The notes beneath the pieces are model-generated. The model ran no database searches. It had not been told where the DNA came from and was given only the letters and a program-made list of their open reading frames with translations. This document shows positions 40,682-50,050 of a DNA stretch of 64,000 nucleotides, in pieces. How positions within the stretch are numbered: position 1 is the first letter of the stretch; each line of letters starts with the position of its first letter. The DNA is from Saccharomyces uvarum (lineage: Eukaryota; Ascomycota; Saccharomycetes; Saccharomycetales; Saccharomycetaceae): contig OX365942.1 in the NCBI GenBank assembly GCA_947243795.1, positions 62,001 through 126,000 of the forward strand, written 5' to 3'. The position numbers were made by a program, and so were the translations under genes.

Positions 40682-41413
40682 TGTAAAGATTCGACGAATT
40701 GTGTTGAAGCTGCGTATAATTGGTCTTTGCACTGTTTGCTGGAACACTTTTAACCTTGTACGAAGCAGTTGCTCTTACTACCTTTTATCTTTTCTTTGCT
40801 GTTCAAGCCTTTTTGCCACAATTGTAAGCTCACAAATGAAAAATTTATATCATATGCAATACTGGAAAACTGCAAAGCAAGAAACAAAAGTATTTAGATA
40901 AAGCAAGACAGAACATATACAGCTACATATTCAGATAAGTTTAACGAGTTTCTCTTCCATAGGAGGGTCTAATCTCCTTCAGAAGTCTAACGTCTAAAAA
41001 GTTCGTAAAGGATATCATCATAAAAATATATGTCATAGTGTACAAGAAGATCGCACAGCAACAACATACCGCAGTCCATGGGCTGCTCACCTGAACAAGA
41101 AACCCTGACCCGCGGTGCCAGCGCTGTACTGCTGCCTCGTTGAGAATCAACACTAAGAAATAAAAACAGAAGATCAAGTGTAGTTAGAAAAGATGGTCTT
41201 CTTTTATATGCCGTGAAAAAAATTTTCATTCTGAAAAAAATAATCACTACTTTTTTTTATGAAGTGACTGAAATAACAAGATCAAGAGGCTATTCGGTGC
41301 TGATGTACTAGGTGCTTGGCCTTATTTGTACATAATAAACTGCATAAACTGCATAAACTGTATATCAGTATTCTATATCATTGTGTATAAAGTGGGAGGC
41401 CGGGCGTAATTGC
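40682..41413. other. SDD3-WRS1 gap containing snR58
   Basis: 732-bp gap with SDD3 promoter sequence, the snR58 gene (about 40927-41025, minus) and the WRS1 3' flank. A small direct repeat (ATAAACTGC, 2.7 copies) lies at ~41335-41360 downstream of WRS1. Confidence 0.6.
40927..41025 (-). ncRNA. SNR58: Box C/D snoRNA snR58
   Basis: On the minus strand: box C ATGATGA (41021-41015), guide AGACGTTAGACTT directly followed by box D' CTGA, and terminal box D CTGA (40934-40931). The guide is complementary to 25S rRNA at AGTCTAACGTCT over 12 nt. The fifth nucleotide upstream of D' is G and pairs with the C of AGTC, which is the C663 2'-O-methylation site assigned to snR58 in S. cerevisiae. Short complementary A+T sequence flanks boxes C and D. 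Position between YOL098C and YOL097C also agrees. Exact ends are estimated (core 40931-41021). Confidence 0.93.
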
Positions 41414-42715
41414 TCATTTCTTCTTTTCTTGCTTGACCTTTGGCTTGGGTGCGACTCGTCTTTCCTTTTCGCCCCAGACCAGCTTGTGTGGTAGCATGAA
41501 TTTGTTCAAAGTCTCTTCGTCTACTTGGGCCCTACGTTCTTGGAATGCTTTGACGAATTCCTGTAAAGTTTCGATACATAATTTCTTCATTTCACCTGAT
41601 AACAGTTCACCGGCTTTGTATTTGTCGTAACAATCTTTTAAGAAAGCATCGTCGTCTTTGAAAAACGACAAGTATTGGTATGCAACGTCGACATCGGGGT
41701 TACCACCCAATTCTCTATGCATTTCAGCTGAGACTTGACCTCCACTGAATGCGTACTTGTTTACTTTCTTTTGGATTTGCTTTGGCGTGTCGGTCATGAA
41801 AATGGCAGTAGTGTCATCAGAGGCTGACATTTTGGTGGTGGAACCTTGCAAAGCTGGGAAAAACCTGGAATGCAGCAATGCAGGCTTTGAATACTTTAGT
41901 TTATCCGCTACATCTCTACAGACTCTGAAATATGGATCTTGGTCAATGGCACATGGAATCAAACATGGTGTCTTATCAGGCAAGCCTAATACATCGGGGA
42001 ATGAGCTTGGAAACGCAGTGGCAATTTGGATAGATGCGAAATGGAATTTACCGATACAGTCGGAGTCATTGAACCCAAAAACGGCCTTTGCAGTAGAACC
42101 TGTAATTTGTCTGGAGACTCTTACCACAGTTTCATAGAATGCGCCACCCATATACTGTAAATCGGAAAAAATGAAGGTATTCTTTGGATTAAAACCAACG
42201 GCAACGATATCCTTGGCGTTTTCACGGGCAAAGTTCTTAACGTCATTGATCGTTAACTTATGTTTGAATAAAAATTTTTCGTCATCAGTCAACTCAATGA
42301 CTAATGGCACGTCGAACACATCCTGTAACCATTTGGTGAATACAAATGGAACCATATGCCCCAAGTGCATGGAATCACTTGAGGGACCTCTACCAGTGTA
42401 TAAGAAAAATGGCTTCCCTTGTTCGTAAAGATCCAAAATCTTAGTAAAATCACGCTCACTGAAAAATAGACCCTTACGCATGAAATGATGTGGTTCATGA
42501 CCTGTCACTTCTTTAAATCTTTTTAAAGTCTCTTCATTGACTGGCTTGGTACCGAACTTCTTGATCAATTTATCGTAATCTATGTTCTGGGCCTTACCTT
42601 GTTCATCGACACCACCTTCCACGTCCCAAGGTGTGACCACTTGTTCCTTGACATCGGCAGTTTTCAGTCCAGACACTTGTTGTGTGACTTGTTCTACACT
42701 CTTGTCGTTGCTCAT
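41414..42715 (-). CDS. WRS1: Cytoplasmic tryptophanyl-tRNA synthetase Wrs1
   Basis: The 433-residue class I aminoacyl-tRNA synthetase (432 in S. cerevisiae) charges tRNA-Trp in the cytosol. After a ~90-residue eukaryotic N-terminal part comes the Rossmann fold with the HIGH-type motif HLGH at 117-120 (in GRGPSSDSMHLGHM) and the KMSKS-type loop KMSAS near 293-297. The C-terminus ends in a Lys-rich tail (KPKVKQEKKK). Imperfect Gcn4-type words (TGACTTA near 42870, TGACTCG on the minus strand near 42893) lie upstream but are weak. The essential catalytic motifs are intact. Confidence 0.95.
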   Translation of the reverse strand: MSNDKSVEQVTQQVSGLKTADVKEQVVTPWDVEGGVDEQGKAQNIDYDKLIKKFGTKPVNEETLKRFKEVTGHEPHHFMRKGLFFSERDFTKILDLYEQGKPFFLYTGRGPSSDSMHLGHMVPFVFTKWLQDVFDVPLVIELTDDEKFLFKHKLTINDVKNFARENAKDIVAVGFNPKNTFIFSDLQYMGGAFYETVVRVSRQITGSTAKAVFGFNDSDCIGKFHFASIQIATAFPSSFPDVLGLPDKTPCLIPCAIDQDPYFRVCRDVADKLKYSKPALLHSRFFPALQGSTTKMSASDDTTAIFMTDTPKQIQKKVNKYAFSGGQVSAEMHRELGGNPDVDVAYQYLSFFKDDDAFLKDCYDKYKAGELLSGEMKKLCIETLQEFVKAFQERRAQVDEETLNKFMLPHKLVWGEKERRVAPKPKVKQEKKK

Positions 42716-42953
42716 CCTTACTTTATGCCTCGTTTACTTGTTGACTTTCATCTTTCTGCCATAATGAATGAAAAAATTTTCAGCGTTATCTTTTTTTTTA
42801 TTTTTATTTTTATTGTTATAGGCGAAAAAGAGGTATTTTGATGTGAAATATCACTAGCGTCTGTAATGGATGACTTACTTGAATAAACGCACGAGTCATA
42901 CTATTCTGTTTGGTCTCAAGGTATATTTAAACGAATTTCTATACGTAAGGCAG

Positions 42954-42961
42954 TATTTACA
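42954..42961 (-). promoter_or_regulatory. Puf3 site in COQ3 3' UTR
   Basis: The COQ3 transcript reads TGTAAATA starting about 10 nt after the stop codon, an exact match to the Puf3 core UGUANAUA. Puf3 binds mRNAs of nuclear-encoded mitochondrial proteins, and COQ3 fits that class. Confidence 0.7.
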
Positions 42962-42971
42962 ACAAGGACGA

Positions 42972-43913
42972 TCACTTTAGTCTCTGGATGGCCATAGAAT
43001 AATTACCAATGTCTGAACAGTTGTGCTCGACCCATCCTTGCAATGGAAGGTACATGGTTCCTTTTAGATCCAGCAAGCGAAATTGGCCGTCGTAGTGGTC
43101 ATTGAACCAGGCTAGAATCTCTTTCGAATTGATGTATTTGCTCAAATGGTGAGTTCCCTTTGGAACAACCTTTAAGACATTTTCACCTACGAAGATTGTA
43201 GTGAACCACGAAATGAAATCTCTGTTGATTGTACTTAGAAAGAGTATTCCTCCGTCGGGGTTCAATCTAGCCCAACAGTGCCTTAAGATTTCGCTGGGCA
43301 CGTCTACGTGCTCGAGCATTTCCATACAAGTAATAATATCAAAGTGTCCCGTGACGTCTTCTAAGGCCTTACATTCATAATCAACTTTCCCTTCCAGCAT
43401 AGGATCTTTCTTGGCATGTTCTTTTGCAACCATAATACATTCAGGAGTCAAGTCGATTCCTTGGACTTTCTTTACCCATTTGAGTCTCGCCAATGATTCA
43501 CTCAAAATACCACCACCACACCCCACGTCCAAGACACTCATTTCAGGCCTTTCGTACAAGCCAGACTCTATACTCCCTTGCACTTCACGACGAATATTGT
43601 CACAGACATAGTCAGGTAAAAATTCCTTGTAGTTGAACCCAGGGACGTATACTTCGGGATCCTGAATTTTGATTTGGTTTCTTAGGGTTCTCTGTACAAA
43701 ATCCAACCGGGCAAGGTTCATCTTATGTAGAATTCTTTGCGATCCGTCTGTATCCCACCATGTGGGGGCCAGCTCCTGGAAATGCTTCACTTCATCTTCC
43801 GAGGCATCAGTAGTTTTGTACCTTGTTTGTCGCCCAACCGTAAACCTCGAACAAACGTCCAATTGCTTCCACACTGTAGCACTCCTCAATATTCGGGACC
43901 TTGCAAACATCAT
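42972..43913 (-). CDS. COQ3: Mitochondrial O-methyltransferase Coq3 (ubiquinone synthesis)
   Basis: The 313-residue enzyme (312 in S. cerevisiae) performs both O-methylations in coenzyme Q synthesis, in the CoQ synthome on the matrix side of the inner membrane. The N-terminal ~35 residues are basic with Arg spacing typical of a presequence (MFARSRILRSATVWKQLD). The SAM-binding motif I is VLDVGCGGGILSESLA near 124-139, followed by VQGIDLTPECI and DIITCMEMLEHVD (motifs post-I/II). The first ATG at 43913 was used; a Met directly after it is an equal option. A Puf3 element follows the stop. Confidence 0.95.
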   Translation of the reverse strand: MMFARSRILRSATVWKQLDVCSRFTVGRQTRYKTTDASEDEVKHFQELAPTWWDTDGSQRILHKMNLARLDFVQRTLRNQIKIQDPEVYVPGFNYKEFLPDYVCDNIRREVQGSIESGLYERPEMSVLDVGCGGGILSESLARLKWVKKVQGIDLTPECIMVAKEHAKKDPMLEGKVDYECKALEDVTGHFDIITCMEMLEHVDVPSEILRHCWARLNPDGGILFLSTINRDFISWFTTIFVGENVLKVVPKGTHHLSKYINSKEILAWFNDHYDGQFRLLDLKGTMYLPLQGWVEHNCSDIGNYSMAIQRLK

Positions 43914-44090
43914 AAACGCTGGAGTCTTGTCTTATTTCCAGCTTGCCATTCCTGACTTTGCATAACTTTAGTGTAGCTCGACATCCCTCTTTTTTTAATC
44001 AAAGGAAGGAAAAAAAATAAAATTCCGGAATAGTATTCAAATGAGTATGGGGATGATAATGCAGTATAAAGATTAATAGAATGTGTATCT

Positions 44091-46238
44091 CTATATACGT
44101 CTAAAAATGCCCTTACAGCATCGTAATGAAGAATATGCTCTATAAAATCCAAAGTCTTTACGCAACCGATCGTATTGCTGTATATTGTGGTCATGCGCCA
44201 TCGTGACGCCAGGTACAGATCTCTTTAAGTCTTTGTTGTAGTAGGTCCAGAAAGGCTTGTTAAGCATTATAGATCTAGAGTAAAGTGGGGTCTTACTGAC
44301 TAGTCTCTGATGTTTCATGTTGGACATATACAACAAGTTTCTTGCCCTAGTCATACCGACGTAAAGGGAATTTGTGTCCATAGGGAAATTGAACATGACT
44401 CCATTCGTCAGAAACACTATGGGAAATTCCAAACCCTTGGCAGAATGGATCGTAGACAGTTTTACTGTTCCAGGACCGTTGGTCTTCAATGCCTGTTTGG
44501 CCTGGTGGAAAACCATTGTTTGATCGAAATAGGTCTCTAGAAACCATTTAACGAAGGAGGTTCCTGAAGGTTTGTTGGATTGTGACACTTTCATTACTTG
44601 AGCCATTTCCTGTAAGTGCGTTTTAAACTCTAGTGATGATTGGTAGTCGCCCACATATTGGGAGTAGGTAGGATTGAGGTTTAAGTTATGTGTTATATTG
44701 GAAATCTTCTCTAAAAGTTCCAAGGGGTCTTCCAATTGGTGAATTTGATCATCTTCAATCAGTTCGTATAAATTAGCTGTGTAATTTTCAATTTTTTTTT
44801 TTATGGAGAGGCCCACTGGCCATTCAAAATTGGGGACCACGGTTAAGTACTTCCAAATCGATAGGTTCTTCAAACCGCATGCCTTATACAAAGCTTGTAT
44901 TGAAGCGTCGCCAACTCCCTTGATGGCACTCATTGTGACCAGTATGCTGAAATCGCTTTTCCATTTGTTACTCGTATCGAACTCACGGCTATGCTTCTCG
45001 TCAGACGCTAGAGAGCACACTTTCAGTATATCCAAGAGGAACTGAATTCGCAGGTCGTCCATCCAATCAGGCTGGCTCTTTAATTTTTCAAATGGTATAC
45101 CATATTTTTTCAAAACGTTCCCTAACGTTGTTAGATGCGAGTTCGTTCTTGATAAAATAGCAATATCAGAAAATTTGGCAGAAGAGCAAATTAATTGAGT
45201 AATCTTATCGATAATGAATTCAGTTTCTGTTGTCAAATCATCAAATGATACCAATTGAGGTGAAACACCGCTAGGTAGCTTGCGAACCAGTTCTGATGGA
45301 GTTTCGTCGGTGTTATCCAAGACTTGTTTCTTTGCTGGCGGAAGATTGATGACCTTCGATGCTAAAGAGATAATCTCGGGCGTAGATCTAAAATTATCGA
45401 ACAGTTTCAAAACAGTGGTAGACGATTTTGGATGTAGATTGTCCAGTTGCGACATAATCTGTTTGTTATTCCCCAAGAATTCGTAAATGCTTTGGTTTGT
45501 ATCGCCGAACATAATAAGTTGTTTCCCCTTACAAATCGAGGCAATCAAAGGCGCTAAACTAGGATAAAGATCCTGAAACTCATCGATAAGAACAACCTTG
45601 TACTTGTTTTGAAGATCCTGAGTGAAAGATGACGAGGCGTCACCTATAATAGGGTGATCGAGCTCTAGGTATTTTTTCGCACGAATAATCAAGTCGTCAT
45701 TGGTCATCACTTTACAGTTATCCATCAATTCGACTAGTTGTTCGATAACAACATTATCGTTTTTTGCCTTAACATTGCCGGTCCTACTGCCATTCAGTTT
45801 GTAATCCTTGATAACCTTTTCTAACTCCTTGTACGATCGAAAATGATGGGGGCTTCTCTTGGAGGGCGGCAGCAATTTCATCAACCCTCTCCAGCCTATC
45901 TCCTCTATGATGTTTATCATTCCCTCATTTTCCACCACGATTCTATTGGCCAAACCATGAATAGTGTAACATCCAATCTGACGAATAATTTCCTTATTAG
46001 TATGCAAGTCTTCGAACACGGATAATAAATTCTCTATTATATTATCAACAGCTTTGTTTGTTAGCGAAAATATCAATATTTCGTCAGGCTTAATATTCTC
46101 CACGGTGACCAGATGTTGTATCTTATATAATAGCGTCAACGTTTTTCCTGAACCTGGGCCCGCAATGACTTTTATCGTGGATGCTGGATTGTACGGCTTG
46201 TTTACTACTTTCCATTGCGATGGCGTTAGCTTGTCCAT
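44091..46238 (-). CDS. HMI1: Mitochondrial 3'-5' DNA helicase Hmi1
   Basis: The 715-residue UvrD/Rep-type superfamily 1 helicase (706 in S. cerevisiae) maintains wild-type mitochondrial DNA. Walker A GPGSGKT is at 27-33, the Walker B/motif II LIDEFQDL near 217-224, motif III GDTNQSIYEF after it, and motif V/VI STIHSAKGLEF and LYVGMTRARNLLYM near the C-terminus. There is no N-terminal presequence. S. cerevisiae Hmi1 is known for a C-terminal, cleavable targeting signal, and here the last ~25 residues (RKDFGFYRAYSSLRCCKG, then IFRRI) have the same amphipathic, Arg-rich, acid-poor character. Confidence 0.94.
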   Translation of the reverse strand: MDKLTPSQWKVVNKPYNPASTIKVIAGPGSGKTLTLLYKIQHLVTVENIKPDEILIFSLTNKAVDNIIENLLSVFEDLHTNKEIIRQIGCYTIHGLANRIVVENEGMINIIEEIGWRGLMKLLPPSKRSPHHFRSYKELEKVIKDYKLNGSRTGNVKAKNDNVVIEQLVELMDNCKVMTNDDLIIRAKKYLELDHPIIGDASSSFTQDLQNKYKVVLIDEFQDLYPSLAPLIASICKGKQLIMFGDTNQSIYEFLGNNKQIMSQLDNLHPKSSTTVLKLFDNFRSTPEIISLASKVINLPPAKKQVLDNTDETPSELVRKLPSGVSPQLVSFDDLTTETEFIIDKITQLICSSAKFSDIAILSRTNSHLTTLGNVLKKYGIPFEKLKSQPDWMDDLRIQFLLDILKVCSLASDEKHSREFDTSNKWKSDFSILVTMSAIKGVGDASIQALYKACGLKNLSIWKYLTVVPNFEWPVGLSIKKKIENYTANLYELIEDDQIHQLEDPLELLEKISNITHNLNLNPTYSQYVGDYQSSLEFKTHLQEMAQVMKVSQSNKPSGTSFVKWFLETYFDQTMVFHQAKQALKTNGPGTVKLSTIHSAKGLEFPIVFLTNGVMFNFPMDTNSLYVGMTRARNLLYMSNMKHQRLVSKTPLYSRSIMLNKPFWTYYNKDLKRSVPGVTMAHDHNIQQYDRLRKDFGFYRAYSSLRCCKGIFRRI

Positions 46239-46452
46239 TTGCCTCCAATGAACAACCTTGTATTTTCTTCATTTTTTTTTTTTAGTATTTCGTATTTTCT
46301 TGTAGTTAGATGTGAGTTGATCGTCAACATTATAACGTTAATAATGCAAAAAACAAAACATGACACATCACAAAAAAAAAAAGGAAAGGAAGAAATATAC
46401 AGAGATAAGGTACGGACAATGTGCTTAAAATTGGCGTATTTGTGTATTTAGA

Positions 46453-47424
46453 TTAGACTTTAGTATTTAGTTTACGAATTTTGGCTAACATACTAGCCAA
46501 TTGCAAGTAAGTCCCGACACCTTCCAGAATCCTCATATGAGTTAGACCAATTTCCTTTATCATTTCTAGCCTTACCGATTCTTTGACTTGCGTCAGGTTT
46601 TTAGTAACACGAAATGATGTTGTTACGATATCAATTGAGGAATAGCCCTTTTTCCAAAGGTCCGTTCTCAAGATGTTAATGGAATCGTCTAGGTTGGGGG
46701 CTAATAGCATTTTCTTCACTATTAGCGGATGTGGAGAATCGACGATCCTGAAAACATTATCAGCGTTGACTAAGCCATGCCCTGCTACAGTACTTTGTAA
46801 ATTGTTTATAGCTTGTCTCATGTCACCTTCAGCAGTAAAAATGATTGCTTCTAACCCATCATTCGTGTATTTGACATCTTCTAGTTTTATGACCTCCAAG
46901 AGACGTTTTAGAACATCTTCATCCGATAGCTTAGAATACCTCAAAATTGCGCATCTACTTTGTAACGGCTCAATGATCTTATTTGATTGATTACAAGCAA
47001 ATGCGAATCTCGTAGAATTCGAGTATAATTCCATGGTTCTTCTCAATGCTTGCTGAGCACCTGCTGTCATGGAGTCCGCTTCATCGAGGATGATGATCTT
47101 ATGTTTACCTTGAGGGAGATGCAGTTTCTTCTGGGCAAAGTGTTTTATCTGGTTTCTGACGACATCAATACCTCTATCATCTGAAGCGTTCAATTCCAAG
47201 ACACCATCGCCGTAGGAACTGCCCAGCAGCTCATGTGCAAGGCAATGCACCGAGGTAGTCTTACCTATACCCGGCATACCAGATATTATCATATGGGGCA
47301 TGTTACCATCTTTGGCGATTTGCTGAAGTCGATCAATGGTCTCTTTATTACCGACTATATCAGATAAAACGTGAGGGCGATATTTCTCCACCCATGGAAG
47401 TTGCAAAGACAGAATCTTGGACAT
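46453..47424 (-). CDS. RFC4: Replication factor C subunit 4
   Basis: The 323-residue AAA+ clamp-loader small subunit (S. cerevisiae length) is part of RFC, which loads PCNA, and of the Rad24, Ctf18 and Elg1 alternative loaders. Walker [10 protein letters not shown] is at ~49-57, Walker B LDEADSMT near 109-116, and the SRC trans-Arg motif in [10 protein letters not shown] near 154-163. The C-terminal collar region is complete. An MCB (ACGCGT) lies 136-141 bp upstream, matching G1/S-regulated replication genes. Confidence 0.95.
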   Translation of the reverse strand: MSKILSLQLPWVEKYRPHVLSDIVGNKETIDRLQQIAKDGNMPHMIISGMPGIGKTTSVHCLAHELLGSSYGDGVLELNASDDRGIDVVRNQIKHFAQKKLHLPQGKHKIIILDEADSMTAGAQQALRRTMELYSNSTRFAFACNQSNKIIEPLQSRCAILRYSKLSDEDVLKRLLEVIKLEDVKYTNDGLEAIIFTAEGDMRQAINNLQSTVAGHGLVNADNVFRIVDSPHPLIVKKMLLAPNLDDSINILRTDLWKKGYSSIDIVTTSFRVTKNLTQVKESVRLEMIKEIGLTHMRILEGVGTYLQLASMLAKIRKLNTKV

Positions 47425-47559
47425 GTTAAGAAACGCTTTACTATCTCCTGGACGTTGGCGTTAGTTAGTACCACGGTAGCCAAAGATATACTAACGCACT
47501 AGCGGTAATATATGTATGTACGTAGTTAAGTTTCGACCTTTTTCTCAAGAAAAAAAAAA

Positions 47560-47565
47560 ACGCGT
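47560..47565. promoter_or_regulatory. MCB element in RFC4/TRM10 divergent promoter
   Basis: ACGCGT, the exact MluI cell-cycle box bound by MBF (Mbp1-Swi6), lies 136-141 bp upstream of RFC4 and about 120 bp upstream of TRM10 in their shared 260-bp promoter. Cell-cycle control would be expected for RFC4. Confidence 0.7.
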
Positions 47566-47684
47566 TTAGTGTAACAGTGATGTGATGATGAAAAATTTTC
47601 ATTGTCATTAAGAAGAGATGATGCATGGAGCAGCGTATTGTAGGCAGAACAGCAGGCAAGAGGTAGGCGTGTAGGAAAAACAAC

Positions 47685-48551
47685 ATGTCAGATGAGAAAA
47701 TAGACCAAACGGAAGAGGTGGTGAAAAGAACACCACCTTTGCCACCGGTGCCGGAAGGTTTGTCCAAGAAGCAATGGAAGAAAATATGTAAAAGACAAAG
47801 GTGGGAGGACAACAAAGTGAGATATAATGCCGAACGTCGTGTGAAGAGGAAGAGGCTGCGCCACGAGAGAAGTGCGAAGATCCAAGAGTACATTGACAAG
47901 GGAGAAGAAGTCCCACAGGAGCTGGTTAGAGAGCCTCGGGTCAATGTGAACCAAGTCGATTCTGGGATTGAGATCATACTCGATTGTTCCTTTGACGAAC
48001 TAATGAACGACAAGGAAATAGTCAGTTTGTCGAACCAGGTCACAAGGGCATATTCCGCCAACAGAAGAGCAGATCATTTCGCAGAAATTAAAGTGGCACC
48101 ATTCGATAAAAGACTAAAGAAAAGATTTGAAACCGCTCTGCACGATACGAATTACGAAAACTGGAACCACTTCAAATTCCTACCGGACGACAGAATAATG
48201 TTTGAAGACGAGCACATAAGCAAGGACAAAATAGTGTACTTAACTGCCGACACAGACGAAAAGATAGAGAAGCTGGAACCCGGCATGCGGTACATCGTTG
48301 GGGGGATTGTAGACAAGAACCGCTATAAGGAATTGTGTCTCAAAAAGGCCCAAAAGTTAGGCATCCCCACGCGGAGACTGCCTATCGACGAGTACATTAA
48401 CCTGGAGGGCAGAAGGGTGCTGACCACGACGCACGTGGTGCAGCTCATGCTGAAATACTTTGACGGCCATGACTGGAAGAACGCTTTTGAAAGCGTTTTA
48501 CCGGCCAGAAAGCTGGAGGCAGAAACAGTGTCCACGACCGAAGACGCATGA
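47685..48551 (+). CDS. TRM10: tRNA m1G9 methyltransferase Trm10
   Basis: The 288-residue enzyme (293 in S. cerevisiae) methylates N1 of guanosine 9 in cytoplasmic tRNAs. The N-terminal ~80 residues are strongly charged and basic ([28 protein letters not shown]), expected for tRNA binding. The SPOUT methyltransferase core spans ~85-275 with [25 protein letters not shown] and [13 protein letters not shown] forming the trefoil-knot SAM pocket. The product is full length and all core blocks are present. Confidence 0.94.
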   Translation: MSDEKIDQTEEVVKRTPPLPPVPEGLSKKQWKKICKRQRWEDNKVRYNAERRVKRKRLRHERSAKIQEYIDKGEEVPQELVREPRVNVNQVDSGIEIILDCSFDELMNDKEIVSLSNQVTRAYSANRRADHFAEIKVAPFDKRLKKRFETALHDTNYENWNHFKFLPDDRIMFEDEHISKDKIVYLTADTDEKIEKLEPGMRYIVGGIVDKNRYKELCLKKAQKLGIPTRRLPIDEYINLEGRRVLTTTHVVQLMLKYFDGHDWKNAFESVLPARKLEAETVSTTEDA

Positions 48552-49041
48552 GTAGCCGCCAATATGGTTAGTTGTAATTTCAGTAGTAGTAAGTTCTGTA
48601 GGTATAATTAGATGTTGCAGTTGCAGCCCGCATGCTCGTCACTGAAGCCAACCTTATTTGTCCATCAACAATGCTTAAAAAGATAGCCGCCGAAAACCAG
48701 TTCCACATCATCTCACTACCAATCTTTTCCTAGCAGCAACAGTACCGATACTGCTGTTCAACGGCTTATGGTCAGACTGTAATCCATATATGTGAGCACA
48801 TCCCGACTCATACCGATCGCTCTTGCTCTGGGGTGAGTTGTTTGTAATCTTTTGCCATAGATAGTCCTTACTTTTTTGCTCTTTAAAATGACTCTTCCTC
48901 TAGGGTTACCCAGCCTGAAAGTTTTTCAAGTAAGTGTATTTTAGTCACTACGTAATTTACTTATCTTGCGATGGTACCGCACCGGAATGAAAGGGTCTGG
49001 CACAAAATAAAGAGCCACCACAACGCCCAATACCACCAAAC
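48552..49041. other. TRM10 3' UTR and YPQ1 promoter
   Basis: 490-bp gap with two URS1-like sites (48553-48562 and 48684-48693), a GATA-type CTTATC (48960-48965) and an 18-codon uORF (48888-48944) before YPQ1. No separate gene is supported. Confidence 0.55.
48684..48693 (+). promoter_or_regulatory. Exact URS1 site upstream of YPQ1
   Basis: TAGCCGCCGA is a perfect URS1 consensus, about 350 bp upstream of YPQ1. A second nine-of-ten match, TAGCCGCCAA, sits at 48553-48562, directly after the TRM10 stop codon. Ume6 binds URS1 and represses both early meiotic genes and arginine catabolic genes. Confidence 0.65.
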
Positions 49042-49968
49042 ATGCAACTCGTACCGGTAGAATTGAATGGCGCCACTCTGAGCGGGATCTCCGGGTCCAT
49101 CTCCATTTCCTGCTGGATCATCGTGTTTGTTCCTCAGATTTATGAAAACTTTTACAGAAAGTCATCCGATGGGCTGTCGCTATTGTTCGTGATTTTGTGG
49201 CTAGCTGGTGACGTGTTCAATCTGATGGGCGCCGTCCTGCAGCATTTGCTGTCCACCATGATCATTCTTGCCGCGTACTATACCGTGGCCGATATCATTT
49301 TACTTGGTCAATGTTTATGGTACGATAATGAGGAAAAGCCGGCAGTGGACCCTATTCATCTTTCTCCCGCTAACCCAATGAACGAAAATGTTTTGCACGA
49401 CGTGTTCAACGAACAGCAGCCACTGTTGAACACGCAAGGTCGGGCAAACCACATTGACGAAGAAATGGCTACCCCTTCGTCCAATGGCGAAGTTGCTGAT
49501 GACGATTTGCGTAAAGCCAATTCGAGAAATTTCGTGAAGGACATCTGTATTGTTGCAGGAGTGGTCTTAGTGGGTGTTGTATCATGGTACGTGACCTACT
49601 GCCTAAACTACACACAGTCTCCTCCCGTGGAAGACCCACCTTTGCCCGTTCCCGAATTGCAAATCAACTGGTTGGCGCAGATATTTGGCTATTTAAGCGC
49701 TATGTTATACTTAGGTTCAAGAATCCCTCAAATACTACTGAATTTCAAAAGAAAGTCTTGCGAAGGTATCAGCTTCCTATTCTTTCTGTTTGCCTGCTTG
49801 GGTAACATAACGTTTATTTTCTCCGTTGTTGTCATTTCTCTAGACTGGAAGTATTTGGTTTTAAACGCTTCCTGGTTGATTGGAAGTATAGGAACTCTGT
49901 TCATGGATTTCGTCATCTTTTCCCAGTTTTTCGTTTACAAGGGAAATAAAAGATTTATACTAAATTAA
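49042..49968 (+). CDS. YPQ1: Vacuolar PQ-loop amino acid transporter Ypq1
   Basis: The 308-residue seven-helix protein (S. cerevisiae length) belongs to the PQ-loop family (PQLC2/cystinosin type) and is a vacuolar membrane transporter for cationic amino acids. The two PQ-loop motifs are present: FVPQIYENF (Pro-Gln at 31-32) and SRIPQILLNF (near residues 230-239). A hydrophilic central loop (~95-170) contains acidic dileucine-like EQQPLLN, which resembles vacuolar AP-3 sorting signals. In S. cerevisiae Ypq1 is degraded by Rsp5-Ssh4 ubiquitination on lysine withdrawal. Confidence 0.94.
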   Translation: MQLVPVELNGATLSGISGSISISCWIIVFVPQIYENFYRKSSDGLSLLFVILWLAGDVFNLMGAVLQHLLSTMIILAAYYTVADIILLGQCLWYDNEEKPAVDPIHLSPANPMNENVLHDVFNEQQPLLNTQGRANHIDEEMATPSSNGEVADDDLRKANSRNFVKDICIVAGVVLVGVVSWYVTYCLNYTQSPPVEDPPLPVPELQINWLAQIFGYLSAMLYLGSRIPQILLNFKRKSCEGISFLFFLFACLGNITFIFSVVVISLDWKYLVLNASWLIGSIGTLFMDFVIFSQFFVYKGNKRFILN

Positions 49969-50041
49969 CATATTCTATCTAATATTTATTCAACAGAATT
50001 TTGATTTCACATCATTTTTTTTTTCTGTCACACTTTCCTGC

Positions 50042-50050
50042 GTCACAAAA
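50042..50050 (+). promoter_or_regulatory. Middle sporulation element of SPO21
   Basis: GTCACAAAA matches the Ndt80 consensus gNCRCAAAW exactly and lies about 93-101 bp upstream of the SPO21 ATG. SPO21 is a known middle sporulation gene, so this is the expected Ndt80 site. Confidence 0.8.

Noticed and set aside
48927-48944. CAAGTAAGT before YPQ1 as a possible 5' splice site
   Set aside because: No TACTAAC branch point lies between it and the YPQ1 ATG; YPQ1 is full length without an intron.
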